A stretch of DNA of 64,000 nucleotides from Apostichopus japonicus (taxonomy: Eukaryota; Echinodermata; Holothuroidea; Aspidochirotida; Stichopodidae), in the NCBI RefSeq assembly GCF_037975245.1, contig NC_092583.1:11985764-12049763 (forward strand). The letters are read 5' to 3'. Made by a program: the position numbers and the translations under genes. Below the pieces are notes generated by a model. It saw only the letters and a program-made list of their open reading frames with translations, had not been told where the DNA came from and did not search any database. This document shows positions 27,101-33,505 of this stretch, in pieces (within the stretch, counting starts at the first letter, position 1; every line of letters starts with the position of its first letter).

Positions 27101-29990
27101 TCTCAGATAATATCCGGCCAACAACTTCCCACCTCTTCATCAGACGTAACTGACCCCTACGTCAAGGTCACCATGTACGGGACCGACGTTACCATCGAAC
27201 ATAAGACGGAAGTCGTGAAGAACAACGGTGAGTCTCGGGGAAATGGTAGTATTGAAACCTTTATAATAATAATAAATAACACTTATATAGCGCTTAATAC
27301 AGCATTTCAGTGCGCTTTTAAAAGTAGGAAAGAGACAAAGAAAACCAAGGGTAAAAAAAAGAAACTAGGAATCAAACTGAAATGTTTTAAGTTGTCTCTT
27401 GAAGATACAAAGGGAGGGAGAGTCAAGAACGTGAAATGGGAGTTTATTCCAAAGAGAAGGCGCAGCGACAGAAAAGGCATGATCGCCATAAACGAGTGCG
27501 GATACCCTGATATTAAAGAAATCAGCTCTCCCGAAATTTAAGGGGTTAAAGACATCATACAGGGAAAGTAATCTACTGCAAAGTGAAGTAGCTGACAACA
27601 TTTTAAGAAGAAGACAGTAGCTTTATATGTCTGATGGAATAAATATATAAAATTATAGTTACATCAGCCCCAAAAAGTGTTAGAAAGAAATAAGTAATGA
27701 TCATCAGAAAAAGTGGTAAGATTGAACTTCTGAAGTAAGAAATTGAAAACCTTTGCAAGAATTAGCATCCATTTTGTTTTTATCGAGTTTGGTAAACAGT
27801 TTCTAATGCCTTGAAAAGATAGATTTTGGTGAACATTTTAAACAATGAAAATAAATTTGAAATAAAAATAAAACAAATCTGTTAGCAAATGCTTATCCAC
27901 TAAAGAGCCCTGTGTAAAAGAAAGTGTAAAAGTAAGAGGGCCTGATGTTTCGATCCTAGCAGGATCTTCTTCAGAGCCTCTGAAGAAGATCCTGCTAGGA
28001 TCGAAACGTCAGGCCCTCTTACTTTTGAATATGAATAGTTTTATCTTTTCTTTTTCTTAAAGTTACTGGTGTAAACTAGTTAATTTAAATATATATAAAA
28101 TAGTAACAGAAGTCTTTTTTCTTGTTGTTCATAGGATTCAATCCTGTGTGGAAATGTCAGATGTCTTTCGACGTTCAAGTCCCAGAGCTTTCAGTCATGC
28201 GGTTTGAAGTTAGAGACAGAGATGTGGGTTCTAAGGATGATCTCCAAGCTCAGTATTCATTACCAGTAATGTGTATGCAAGAGGGTACGTCCAGCATTAT
28301 TATTCATGACTCTCTCAGACTAATGATTATTCATGACTATCAAACTAGTGATTATTCATGACTCTATCAGACTAATGATTTTTCTTGACTCATATAATGA
28401 TTATTCATGACTCTATCAGACTTATTGTTATTCATGACACCATCAGACTAATGATTATTCATGACTCTATCAGACTAATGATTATTCTTGACTCATATAA
28501 TGATTATTCATGACTCTATCAGACTTATTGTTATTCATGACACCATCAGACTTATGATTATTCATGACTCTATTAGACTAATGATTATTCAGTATTCTCT
28601 CAGACTAATGATTCTTTGTGACTCTCATACTAAATATTATTCATGACTCGCTCAGACTAAGTACTATTCATGACTCTATTATACTAATTATTATTTGTGA
28701 CTCTCTCATACCCACGGTCATTTAAAAAAAAAAATTATGCAGGAATAAGGTTTGTTGGTATGATAGAAAGGGAAAAAAACTGAGAATAATGTTCTGAAAT
28801 AACATGTTCTTATTAAAAATGCAATGATTATTTTTGAGCTTACAAATTATGGACTATCAGGATCAAAACCTTGGCAAGGAAGGAGGCAGGGTGGGGGTGG
28901 GTGCTATGTATGGGGGTGGACATGGGATAGATTGTTCATTAGGGAACTTTCTCCATGTTTGTCCTGAGGGGAAGGGAGTTGGACACAAACTAAGAAACCA
29001 TGTTTTGAAAATTTCTGTGTAGTGTAGATCCAGCATAGCTTAGAAACATCCTTGTTGTGTTTATTTTCTATGAGAGAAGATGAAATGCCCGCCCCCCCCT
29101 TCCATCCCTCATATCATATAGCAACACTTTGCTTTCAAACATCACGGATGGCCAGGTACACTAGGACACAAAAAGAGCTGATTTAAAAACAGTGATTTTT
29201 GGATGCTTGTAAACAGTTTCCAGCAGAGAACATTGTCAATTGAAAGAGTAAAAAAAGAAGGGATGTTTATCCTTCATCGATGATCCATAATTATAAATTT
29301 TTGTTGGTGATGGCTTTAAATTAAATGGTCTGTTCCCACTTGTGTGTGTGTTTCATAACCTCTCACAGTTACAAAAGGCCCTACATGTAGTAATTTTCTC
29401 GTCCCGCCGTTTAGCATCTTAGCAGATCTAAATACGGTGAGCCATAAACGCAAATTACTTTTCCTTTAAAGGCATTGAAGGCTCTCCCAAAACCGCGTGC
29501 CACCCTCTGAAAAATTTAACTTTCTGTTGCTTGCAAGTGAAGTTTTTTTCTTGTCGCTACAAAATGCAGACAGTAATGAAACGTGATACCGTGTTATCTT
29601 TTATCTGGACCTGAGATGTCCTTTGCTGTTATGTACACTGTTTTTTGGGTATTGACCGTAGCTGCATGTATTTACTGTACACTAGTGTCTAATTACCGAT
29701 GGTAGCAAGCTGTGTGTGTATTTTCTGGGATCGATGGTGGTGTCTAACACTTCTGTTACACCTCATTCGAAAGTAGGTCAGATTACCTGCATGAGACCTT
29801 TGTGCGCGAGTCTTCACACCCTTTAATTAAGACTTATTTTACAGACTCGGTTTCGTTTTAACTTCCAGGGTATCATCACGTGATGCTCCGTTCTCCAGAG
29901 GGCAATGAACTCTCCTCCTCTACGCTCTTCGTACACGTCTCCAAAACTAGAGCGAAAAGGACCTCCACGGAGGACGAAAATGGCGGATAA
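6071..29990 (+). CDS. Phosphoinositide phospholipase C, delta class (3' part of gene, 15 exons plus 3 candidate microexons)
   Basis: This enzyme class hydrolyses PIP2 to IP3 and diacylglycerol at membranes in a Ca2+-dependent way. The join is 6071-6137, 10520-10613, 14245-14362, 15625-15710, 15931-16048, 16704-16789, 17065-17147, 17845-17979, (19163-19177, 20497-20511, 21165-21182), 23844-23931, 25259-25438, 26173-26280, 26665-26714, 27107-27227, 28135-28284, 29869-29990. Every junction is AG/GT and phase-consistent. It encodes 534 residues, or 550 with the microexons. Domain order is end of EF-hands, X half (SSSHNTYLLED, ELDVWDG, YHGHT, FENHC), acidic linker, Y half ([23 protein letters not shown]) and C2. 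The family's two catalytic histidines and the Ca2+-binding Glu/Asp/Glu are all present. No SH2/SH3 insert is seen, so it is not PLC-gamma. There is no PDZ-type or long coiled-coil tail, so it is not PLC-beta. The PH domain and first EF-hands lie upstream of the window. Assignment to vertebrate PLCD1, 3 or 4 cannot be made here. Confidence 0.95.
6356..6885. mobile_element. hAT-like MITE with 8-bp target duplication
   Basis: The 14-bp perfect TIRs are CATAGGCGTAGGAG and its inverse. They are flanked by the identical octamer AAGGTCGC at 6348-6355 and 6886-6893, as in hAT-superfamily insertions. The 530-bp element has no transposase. Inside is a nested foldback (about 6607-6851) with GCGCGC-rich arms at 6661-6703 and 6791-6832. 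A repeated CGGGCAATATGCTGAGAATT-type phrase sits in the left half. Confidence 0.92.
7090..7155 (+). repeat. T-rich / (ATTT)n tract
   Basis: Low-complexity T and ATTT repeats in the intron. Confidence 0.85.
8322..8400 (+). repeat. Short array of GATATGCTATACTGTATGTG-type repeat
   Basis: It has the same unit as the longer array at 10005-10290, interrupted by about 1.6 kb containing other repeats. Confidence 0.75.
8395..8480 (-). mobile_element. Retroposon 3' tail (GCGCTATATAAGT plus ATT repeats)
   Basis: On the minus strand it reads GGCGCTATATAAGTCTCATT, then TATTATTAT. The same tail ends the LINE fragments at 22084 and 27250. The rest of the element toward 8680 is not recognisable. Confidence 0.65.
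8916..9206. mobile_element. Possible degenerate TIR element
   Basis: The left end CAGGGGCAGATCCAG and the inverse of the right end (CAAGGTGAGATCCAG) agree at most positions. The interior has mirrored G-rich and C-rich tracts. No clean target duplication is seen, so this is tentative. Confidence 0.4.
10005..10290 (+). repeat. Minisatellite of about 24-27-bp units (TGATATGCTATACTGTATGTG)
   Basis: About eleven imperfect copies lie in the intron between the first two recognised PLC exons, ending about 230 bp before the exon at 10520. Confidence 0.85.
10520..10613 (+). CDS. PLC-delta exon: EF-hand to X-domain linker (EKYEP motif)
   Basis: It starts in phase 0 after TATGTTTAG and encodes 31 codons plus one base before GTGAGT. 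The residues [11 protein letters not shown] match the conserved 'ERYEP' helix that precedes the X domain in PLC-delta proteins. The exon closes on MMTLDG, which leads into the [10 protein letters not shown] start of the next exon. Confidence 0.88.
10690..11003. mobile_element. TIR element with 6-bp flanking duplication
   Basis: The left end CAGGGATGTGCTCAGG and the inverse of the right end (CAGGAATGTGCTCAC) form TIRs. TCTATG flanks both sides (10684-10689 and 11004-11009). The interior GCTGGGC/GCCCAGC parts are also inverted. There is no coding capacity. Confidence 0.75.
12983..13332 (+). repeat. 175-bp tandem duplication
   Basis: Copy 1 (12983-13157) and copy 2 (13158-13332) share AAAATTTCCTTGAAGG, TTTAAGAATTTTGACCACAG and GGGACAATTGATTTTGAAAG in order, diverged by substitutions and small indels. 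Confidence 0.85.
14245..14362 (+). CDS. PLC-delta exon: start of catalytic X domain, first catalytic His
   Basis: The exon lies between CCTCAG and AC/GTAAGT. It reads [20 protein letters not shown], then [17 protein letters not shown]. The SSSHN histidine corresponds to the general acid/base His311 of rat PLC-delta1, and the adjacent Asn is a Ca2+ ligand. Phase is 1 in and 2 out. Confidence 0.95.
14519..14881 (+). mobile_element. TTAA-flanked MITE (piggyBac-like), copy 1
   Basis: It begins TTAAAGGCATTGAAGACTCG and ends with the near-inverse GCGAGTCTTCACACCCTTTA, then A. TTAA at both ends (14519-14522, 14878-14881) fits the piggyBac target. Copy 2 lies at 29466-29826 in the same orientation, high identity by eye. 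No transposase is present. Confidence 0.88.
15625..15710 (+). CDS. PLC-delta exon: X domain (YLLEDQL)
   Basis: It encodes [20 protein letters not shown], then QKGCRCVE, a highly conserved X-domain block. The acceptor is TTCTAG and the donor is AAC/GTGAGT. Phase is 2 in and 1 out. Confidence 0.95.
15852..15895 (+). repeat. Single arm of the CTGAAGA-stem-GAAAC motif
   Basis: It contains CTCTGAAGAAG, CCTGCTAGGATC and ATCAGGCCCT. It matches the right arm of the palindrome at 27928-28026 with a few substitutions. Confidence 0.7.
15931..16048 (+). CDS. PLC-delta exon: X domain Ca2+ ligands and second catalytic His
   Basis: The split codon gives (E)[20 protein letters not shown]. The Glu and Asp of ELDVWDG are the Ca2+ ligands (Glu341/Asp343 in rat PLC-delta1), and the His in YHGHT is the second catalytic histidine (His356). 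The acceptor is TTCTACTCAG and the donor is GA/GTAAGT. Confidence 0.95.
16232..16446 (+). mobile_element. tRNA-derived SINE
   Basis: A tRNA-like head has a B-box match (GGTTCGAGTCA, 10 of 11 to GGTTCGANTCC) and an A-box-like GGTTAACGCCGG upstream. The body is shared with 3950-4177. It sits in the intron just before the FENHC exon. Confidence 0.65.
16704..16789 (+). CDS. PLC-delta exon: X domain (LSFENHC, third Ca2+ ligand)
   Basis: It encodes [20 protein letters not shown], then HIIETTIGG. The Glu of FENHC corresponds to Ca2+ ligand Glu390. The acceptor is CCTATAG and the donor is G/GTATGT. Confidence 0.95.
17065..17147 (+). CDS. PLC-delta exon: end of X domain
   Basis: It encodes [20 protein letters not shown], then LKNKILVK. 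'LPSPE.LK.KIL.K' is the usual end of the X domain, and its final lysine helps bind the inositol phosphate. It ends in phase 0 at AAG/GTAAAA. Confidence 0.93.
17845..17979 (+). CDS. PLC-delta exon: GKK plus acidic X-Y linker
   Basis: These 45 codons start with GKKLPAFDS and continue as a strongly acidic stretch ([19 protein letters not shown]), then turn lysine-rich (KENKEKKA). In the family the acidic X-Y linker is autoinhibitory and variable. The initial GKK carries the second phosphate-binding lysine. The acceptor is ACGTCAG and the donor is GCT/GTGAGT, phase 0 on both sides. Confidence 0.92.
18121..18177. repeat. (TA)n microsatellite with GA interruptions
   Basis: TATATA runs broken by GATT. 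It produces spurious YIYIY open frames on both strands. Confidence 0.95.
19163..19177 (+). CDS. Candidate 15-nt microexon in PLC X-Y linker (LKKLE)
   Basis: It is bounded by ACATTTGCAG and GTATGA, is exactly five codons long, and sits phase 0 between flanking exons that are also phase 0. The basic peptide continues the lysine-rich end of the preceding exon. Transcript support is not visible from DNA. Confidence 0.5.
20497..20511 (+). CDS. Candidate 15-nt microexon in PLC X-Y linker (KRKKK)
   Basis: It is bounded by AATATTTCCAG and a consensus donor GTAAGT. It has five codons, all basic, and is phase 0. The strong splice sites make this the best of the three microexon candidates. Confidence 0.55.
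21165..21182 (+). CDS. Candidate 18-nt microexon in PLC X-Y linker (LQPVSK)
   Basis: It is bounded by TGTCTATAG and GTCAGT, six codons, phase 0. It would join directly to KTIKLAKEF of the next exon. The donor is weaker than the others, so support is moderate. Confidence 0.42.
21735..21850 (+). repeat. Two-copy tandem repeat, about 60-bp unit
   Basis: CCACAAGCATAACAATGGC...GCGGACTAAATCACA recurs as CCACAAGCACAACCATGGC...GCGGATTAAATCACA. Confidence 0.75.
22084..22400 (-). pseudogene. 3' end of a non-LTR retrotransposon (CR1/L2-like RT C-terminus), broken
   Basis: On the minus strand one frame reads [10 protein letters not shown] and the adjacent frame reads PRLWNNL. Together these match the 'RAFSVAAP.LWN.LP' block that ends many CR1/L2-type reverse transcriptases, split by a frameshift. 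The 3' tail GCGCTATATAAATAACAG plus ATT repeats is shared with 27250 and 8395. Confidence 0.72.
23272..23368 (+). repeat. (TCC)n microsatellite
   Basis: About 97 bp of CTC triplets with two interruptions. It gives poly-Pro, poly-Arg and poly-Gly open frames that are not genes. Confidence 0.97.
23844..23931 (+). CDS. PLC-delta exon: start of Y domain
   Basis: It encodes [20 protein letters not shown], then NGIEEEMGA, matching the family's 'ELSD...YCKSVHF.GF' start of Y. The acceptor is TTTCTATGCAG and the donor is A/GTAAGT. Confidence 0.92.
24196..24485. mobile_element. hAT-like MITE, 290 bp, 8-bp target duplication
   Basis: The TIRs are CAGGCGCGTAGCCAAGG and the near-inverse CCTGGCTACGCGCCTG. 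They are flanked by the identical octamer GGTAAGAT (24188-24195 and 24486-24493). No transposase is present. It lies in the intron between the two first Y-domain exons. Confidence 0.93.
25259..25438 (+). CDS. PLC-delta exon: Y domain substrate-binding core
   Basis: It encodes [20 protein letters not shown] through [17 protein letters not shown] and MWNVGAQ. The SF.ES and SR.YPAGWR segments carry the family's Ser/Arg pair that contacts the inositol headgroup phosphate. The acceptor is CATTACAG and the donor is G/GTGAGT. Confidence 0.96.
26173..26280 (+). CDS. PLC-delta exon: end of Y domain
   Basis: The split codon gives V, then [20 protein letters not shown] and [15 protein letters not shown]. 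'ALNFQT...MD...G.F..NG.CGYVLKP.F' is diagnostic of PLC enzymes. The acceptor is CTTTCACAG and the donor is G/GTGAGA. Confidence 0.96.
26665..26714 (+). CDS. PLC-delta exon: Y to C2 linker
   Basis: This 50-nt exon encodes [17 protein letters not shown]. It ends in phase 0, directly before the IISGQQLP start of C2. The acceptor is ATATTATAG and the donor is GTGAGT. Confidence 0.87.
27107..27227 (+). CDS. PLC-delta exon: C2 domain, first half
   Basis: It encodes [20 protein letters not shown], then [28 protein letters not shown] and DPYVKV are the hallmark first strands of PLC-type C2 domains, and the Asp of TDPYV is a Ca2+ ligand position. The donor is G/GTGAGT. Confidence 0.95.
27250..27610 (-). 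pseudogene. 3' end of a non-LTR retrotransposon (CR1/L2-like RT C-terminus)
   Basis: Minus-strand reading from 27601 gives [40 protein letters not shown] and [14 protein letters not shown]. This is the typical C-terminal block of CR1/L2-type reverse transcriptases (GDRAFSVAAP.LWN.LP...S...FK..LKT). It then runs into the GCGCTATATAAGTG tail and an (ATT)n end near 27262. It is truncated at its 5' side, and lies in the intron after the first C2 exon. Confidence 0.85.
27928..28026. repeat. 99-bp palindrome with CTGAAGA-stem-GAAAC arms
   Basis: The 47-bp arms run from AAAAGTAAGAGGGCCTGA to its inverse, with one mismatch and a 5-nt centre. Each arm, read outward, has CTGAAGA, a GATCC/GGATC mini-stem and then GAAAC. 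Confidence 0.92.
28135..28284 (+). CDS. PLC-delta exon: C2 domain, second half
   Basis: It encodes [11 protein letters not shown] through [15 protein letters not shown] and MCMQE. NNGFNPVW across the junction and the Asp pair in VRDRDV correspond to the C2 Ca2+-binding loops. The acceptor is TTGTTCATAG and the donor is G/GTACGT. A 27-bp minisatellite begins a few bases past the donor. Confidence 0.94.
28290..28715 (+). repeat. 27-bp minisatellite in the last PLC intron
   Basis: The unit TCAGACTAATGATTATTCAT, then GACTCTA, recurs about 15 times with substitutions and partial units. It starts right after the donor of the second C2 exon. Confidence 0.9.
29466..29826 (+). mobile_element. TTAA-flanked MITE (piggyBac-like), copy 2
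   Basis: Same element as 14519-14881: TTAA at 29466-29469 and 29823-29826, starting TTTAAAGGCATTGAAGG and ending CGAGTCTTCACACCCTTTAA. It lies 42 bp upstream of the terminal PLC exon. Confidence 0.88.
29869..29990 (+). CDS. PLC-delta terminal exon and stop codon
   Basis: It encodes [14 protein letters not shown] through STLFVHVS, the last C2 strand. A basic-acidic tail of about 17 residues ([15 protein letters not shown]) follows, then TAA. Vertebrate delta enzymes usually end soon after LFVKI, so the tail is a lineage extension. The acceptor is TAACTTCCAG. Confidence 0.93.
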
Positions 29991-30018
29991 ACAGAAGAAC
30001 ATGCTGCAGAAAGTGTTT

Positions 30019-30348
30019 AATAAATAGATGGTGCTCTTTCAGAATAATTTTTTTACAATCAAAACCCAGCAAGTTCCAAGTAGGTTTCGTGTTTTGGTAA
30101 TTATATTCAGGGAAGTGAAAAATTACTCATGGTCAACATTTAAAAAAATTCAAAATACAATTTAATAAGGAACACTGAACAAATTTCCCAAAACTTTTTT
30201 ACAATTATTTAAATGATAGAAATGTTGTAAAACAGTAATAAGATGTATAAGGTGTTTTTTATGCTGTTTTATGTTTTGTTGAATGACAAAGTAACTTAAA
30301 ACTATTTTTGGAATTATGAAAATCAATTTCCAAGACGTATCAAATAAA
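30019..30348 (+). terminator. Possible poly(A) signals of the PLC gene
   Basis: AATAAA occurs at 30019-30024 (29 bp past the stop, probably too close to be the only site) and again at 30343-30348, with more AT-rich variants near 31056. The real 3' end cannot be chosen without transcripts. Confidence 0.35.
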
Positions 30349-32138
30349 TTCAAATTTAATTTGTAGTCGGTTACGTCGACATGATTTCAATTCTGTGTTT
30401 TTCTTTACTTTCATAAGTTCATCAAAGCGTTATCCTAAATATTTGGCGAAAAATGACTAAATATTTTTGTGATTCATTAGTATAAGACTTCTTTTAATTC
30501 AAGAGCAAATTTGTTGTTTCTTTCTTAATACTCTTTATTAAAGGAACATATTGTTAGTATTAATATCCTTAGATGATCTTAGGAAGGTTTTGAAGTTAAT
30601 TATGAAAACCTGCATGACAGAAAAAAAAATCAGTTATTATGTTAGAATTCAGTCAACAACTTTCAAAATTTACAATAATTTATATTCAAAGAGAATCAAA
30701 CCAGTTTGAAATATTCTTTTTTTTGCTGTTTTTAAAAGTAAGTATTTGATAGGGTTGTTAATTTGACAGAATTTTGTAGTTTGTATCTATATATTGGTGC
30801 TAAGTCCACAGCAAGTATGGCCAGTTGCCGTTGTGCCTGTCAAATCCAATACCATCCTTTCCACTCCCCCCCCCACTCTAACCGACACACAAAATAAACG
30901 GGTGGGGTAAAGAGGCCAGTGACACCAAGTCAATTTGTTGCAGGATCAAGCCAAAAAGGTATTAAATTGTATTGTTTACAAACGGCCATATTTGACCGGA
31001 AGCTGGTCTGAGTTTGTCCGCTCAAATTTACACCTTTTAAATGGACAAATAATGCGATATGAATAAATTATATAAATAAAATGATTTTGTACCGTAGTCT
31101 ACATGTGTAAAATTTATTGTCACTTAGTTAGTCATTCTTACTGTGTTATTTTCAAATATGCTTTCGAAATTTGGTAATAGGATATCATTTTACTGATATG
31201 ATTAAAAATCATTTATAAATATTGATATTACTGGTATCATTTGTCGGAAATGATTTTAACAGAATTCATAATTAGGTTACATATATATATAATTACATAC
31301 ATATCACGTTTGACTTTGCAGTAATATTTTATAATTTTATTATCTCAAAATCCAGGGATAACGAATTTGTATGCTTTAGTCGGAGCTGGAATTCTTTAGA
31401 GCATTGCAATATAAACAAAGCAATAATTATGATGTATTCCGTTTACTAATTAGGTTACACCAGATATCAAAGTTATGTTGTTGTTTTGTTGTCATTCATT
31501 TATTCATTAAGGGAAAAGATTAATTTATTCATTCATCACTCAAAGAATCCTTCCATTCGTCACATAATATTTGAAATTAAATCAAGTAATTTATTCATCC
31601 ATTTCTCATAAACATCCATTTAGATATATCTATCGAAAGATTTAATAAGTTATCTGTTCGTATTCGATTAATTCATCCATTTTCGAAAAATTAAGTTCAA
31701 CTCTATTTTGCAATTTTCATGTTTTGATGTGTTCTAGCCAAACCAGTTTGCCAAATGCTTTTTCCAAGTACATTATAAATATATTTTATCATCATTTTAA
31801 TCATTTCTGCTAAATATGGTTGTTTAGTTTACAGTTGATCTCTGTTTATTCTTTGAGATGTACAATCCATAGATAAAGATAATATCTCCAGATGTTAAGT
31901 GTTTGCGTTTTCATTAATTTCAATTTTTATGACGTTTTACTTACAATTATATGTATTAAGAGCCCTCGAAAAAAACAAACAGCGTTGTTGACATATCTTT
32001 CATTTTCATTTCAATGAACCTTTCTAGTTATGAATCCATCATTCTGAAAAATCGGACAGCCTAACAAAAATGAATTGTACAGTATGATGAAACACACTGT
32101 TACCTTCCTGGATGGTATAAATTACAAGTCGTCCTTCA

Positions 32139-32770
32139 TTTAATATTTTCAGTTTCATAGCAGGGTTAGAGTACCTCCTCTTGATTTAAAAACTGTCATC
32201 TTTGGGTATGCTTCTTAGTAGAAACCTTGAAACTGAATGAAACCATAATTCCTGCTTTAATTGAAAAGCATAGTTTTCCTGCTTTGATCCAAGGTGTAGT
32301 TTTCCTGCTTTATTTAATATTTTCAGTTTCATAGCAGGGTAGATTATTCCCTCTTGATGGAAAACTGTCATCTTTGGGGTATGCTTCTTAGTATGGGAAA
32401 CCTTGAACCTGAATCAAACTAGAATTCCTGCTTTAATTGAAAAGCACAGTTTTCCTGCTTTGATCCAAGGTATAGTTTTCCAAGCATTATTTGAAATTAT
32501 AAGTTTCCCTTTTTTAATTGTAGATCAAGTCTTCAAGTTTAATGAAAGGTAAAAGCATACCTGCTTTGCTCAAATGTAGTTTTCCTGCTCTTGTCGACGG
32601 TATAGTTTTCCTGCTTTTATTTGCAGTTATAAGTTTCCTTCTTTCATTGTAGATTTAGTTCTCGAGTTTAATCAAAAGGGTAAAAGCATTCCTGCTTCGA
32701 TCGATGGTAGTTTTCCTGCTTGTTTAATATGGAAGGTACATTTTTCCTGCTTTGATTGAAGAACATTGTT
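32139..32770 (+). repeat. Diverged tandem repeat built on TTTTCCTGCTTTgat
   Basis: A block of about 174 bp starting TTTAATATTTTCAGTTTCAT at about 32139 recurs at about 32313. Downstream, shorter pieces with AGTTTTCCTGCTT recur many times with drift. Confidence 0.8.
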
Positions 32771-33505
32771 TTCAAGTTAATCGGTCCAGGAATCAGAGAC
32801 CTGTAAATAATTTTCCAGTCAGTTTTTGTTGTTGTTGATTACTTATTATGCAAGGATGACACTTTTTAAACAGTTATATAATTTTTACATTTTTAGTTTT
32901 TTTTTTGGCATTTTCACTTTTAGATCAATTTGCAGCTTTCACCAGGCAATAGCTTTGATAGTTATAGTGCATTCCTCAGATAAAAACTTAGCTTTCAAAT
33001 TACTTTTATTTTATAAAAAAATAAATTACAATGTTCCTCTCTACCTTTGTAACCGAAATGTTGCAATTACATTAATTGCTTTGTTTGTACTTAAAACGTC
33101 ATCAATATGAAAAACAAAAGTTTACTTTACTTTATTAATAATAGCGAACAAGTTTTTTTGTTATTCTTAAGAACGACTTTCTTAAAGATTTTGACCATCA
33201 ACAATTTTTGCTAAATACATTTCAGGAGACATGAACATAGTTTTCTTCCCTCCTTGAAAATTTACAGTTGGTGGCAGCAAACAAGGTGTAATTGATTGAG
33301 CATAGGTGACCACTCTTAAGCATTTTCTAGCCTATTTTGGGTGCAATAATGGAAGGCAGAAGAAGTAGATTGTGTTAAAAGTTTTTTTTTGTGGTCATTG
33401 TAGCAATAGATTTAAACCAAACACCATATAGATAATCATGTGGTATTAAAAATACATATAATCTTTGGTTGAATTGAATCAAATGTGTTTCTCAACATTC
33501 AATAT

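Larger units (their letters stand above)
29991..33505 (+). other. 3' flank of PLC gene, AT-rich, no second gene seen
   Basis: This is very AT-rich DNA with several AATAAA-like sites. It may hold a long 3' UTR at its start. The only clear structure is the CCTGCTT repeat at 32139-32770. Open frames are short and without recognisable domains. Confidence 0.6.
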
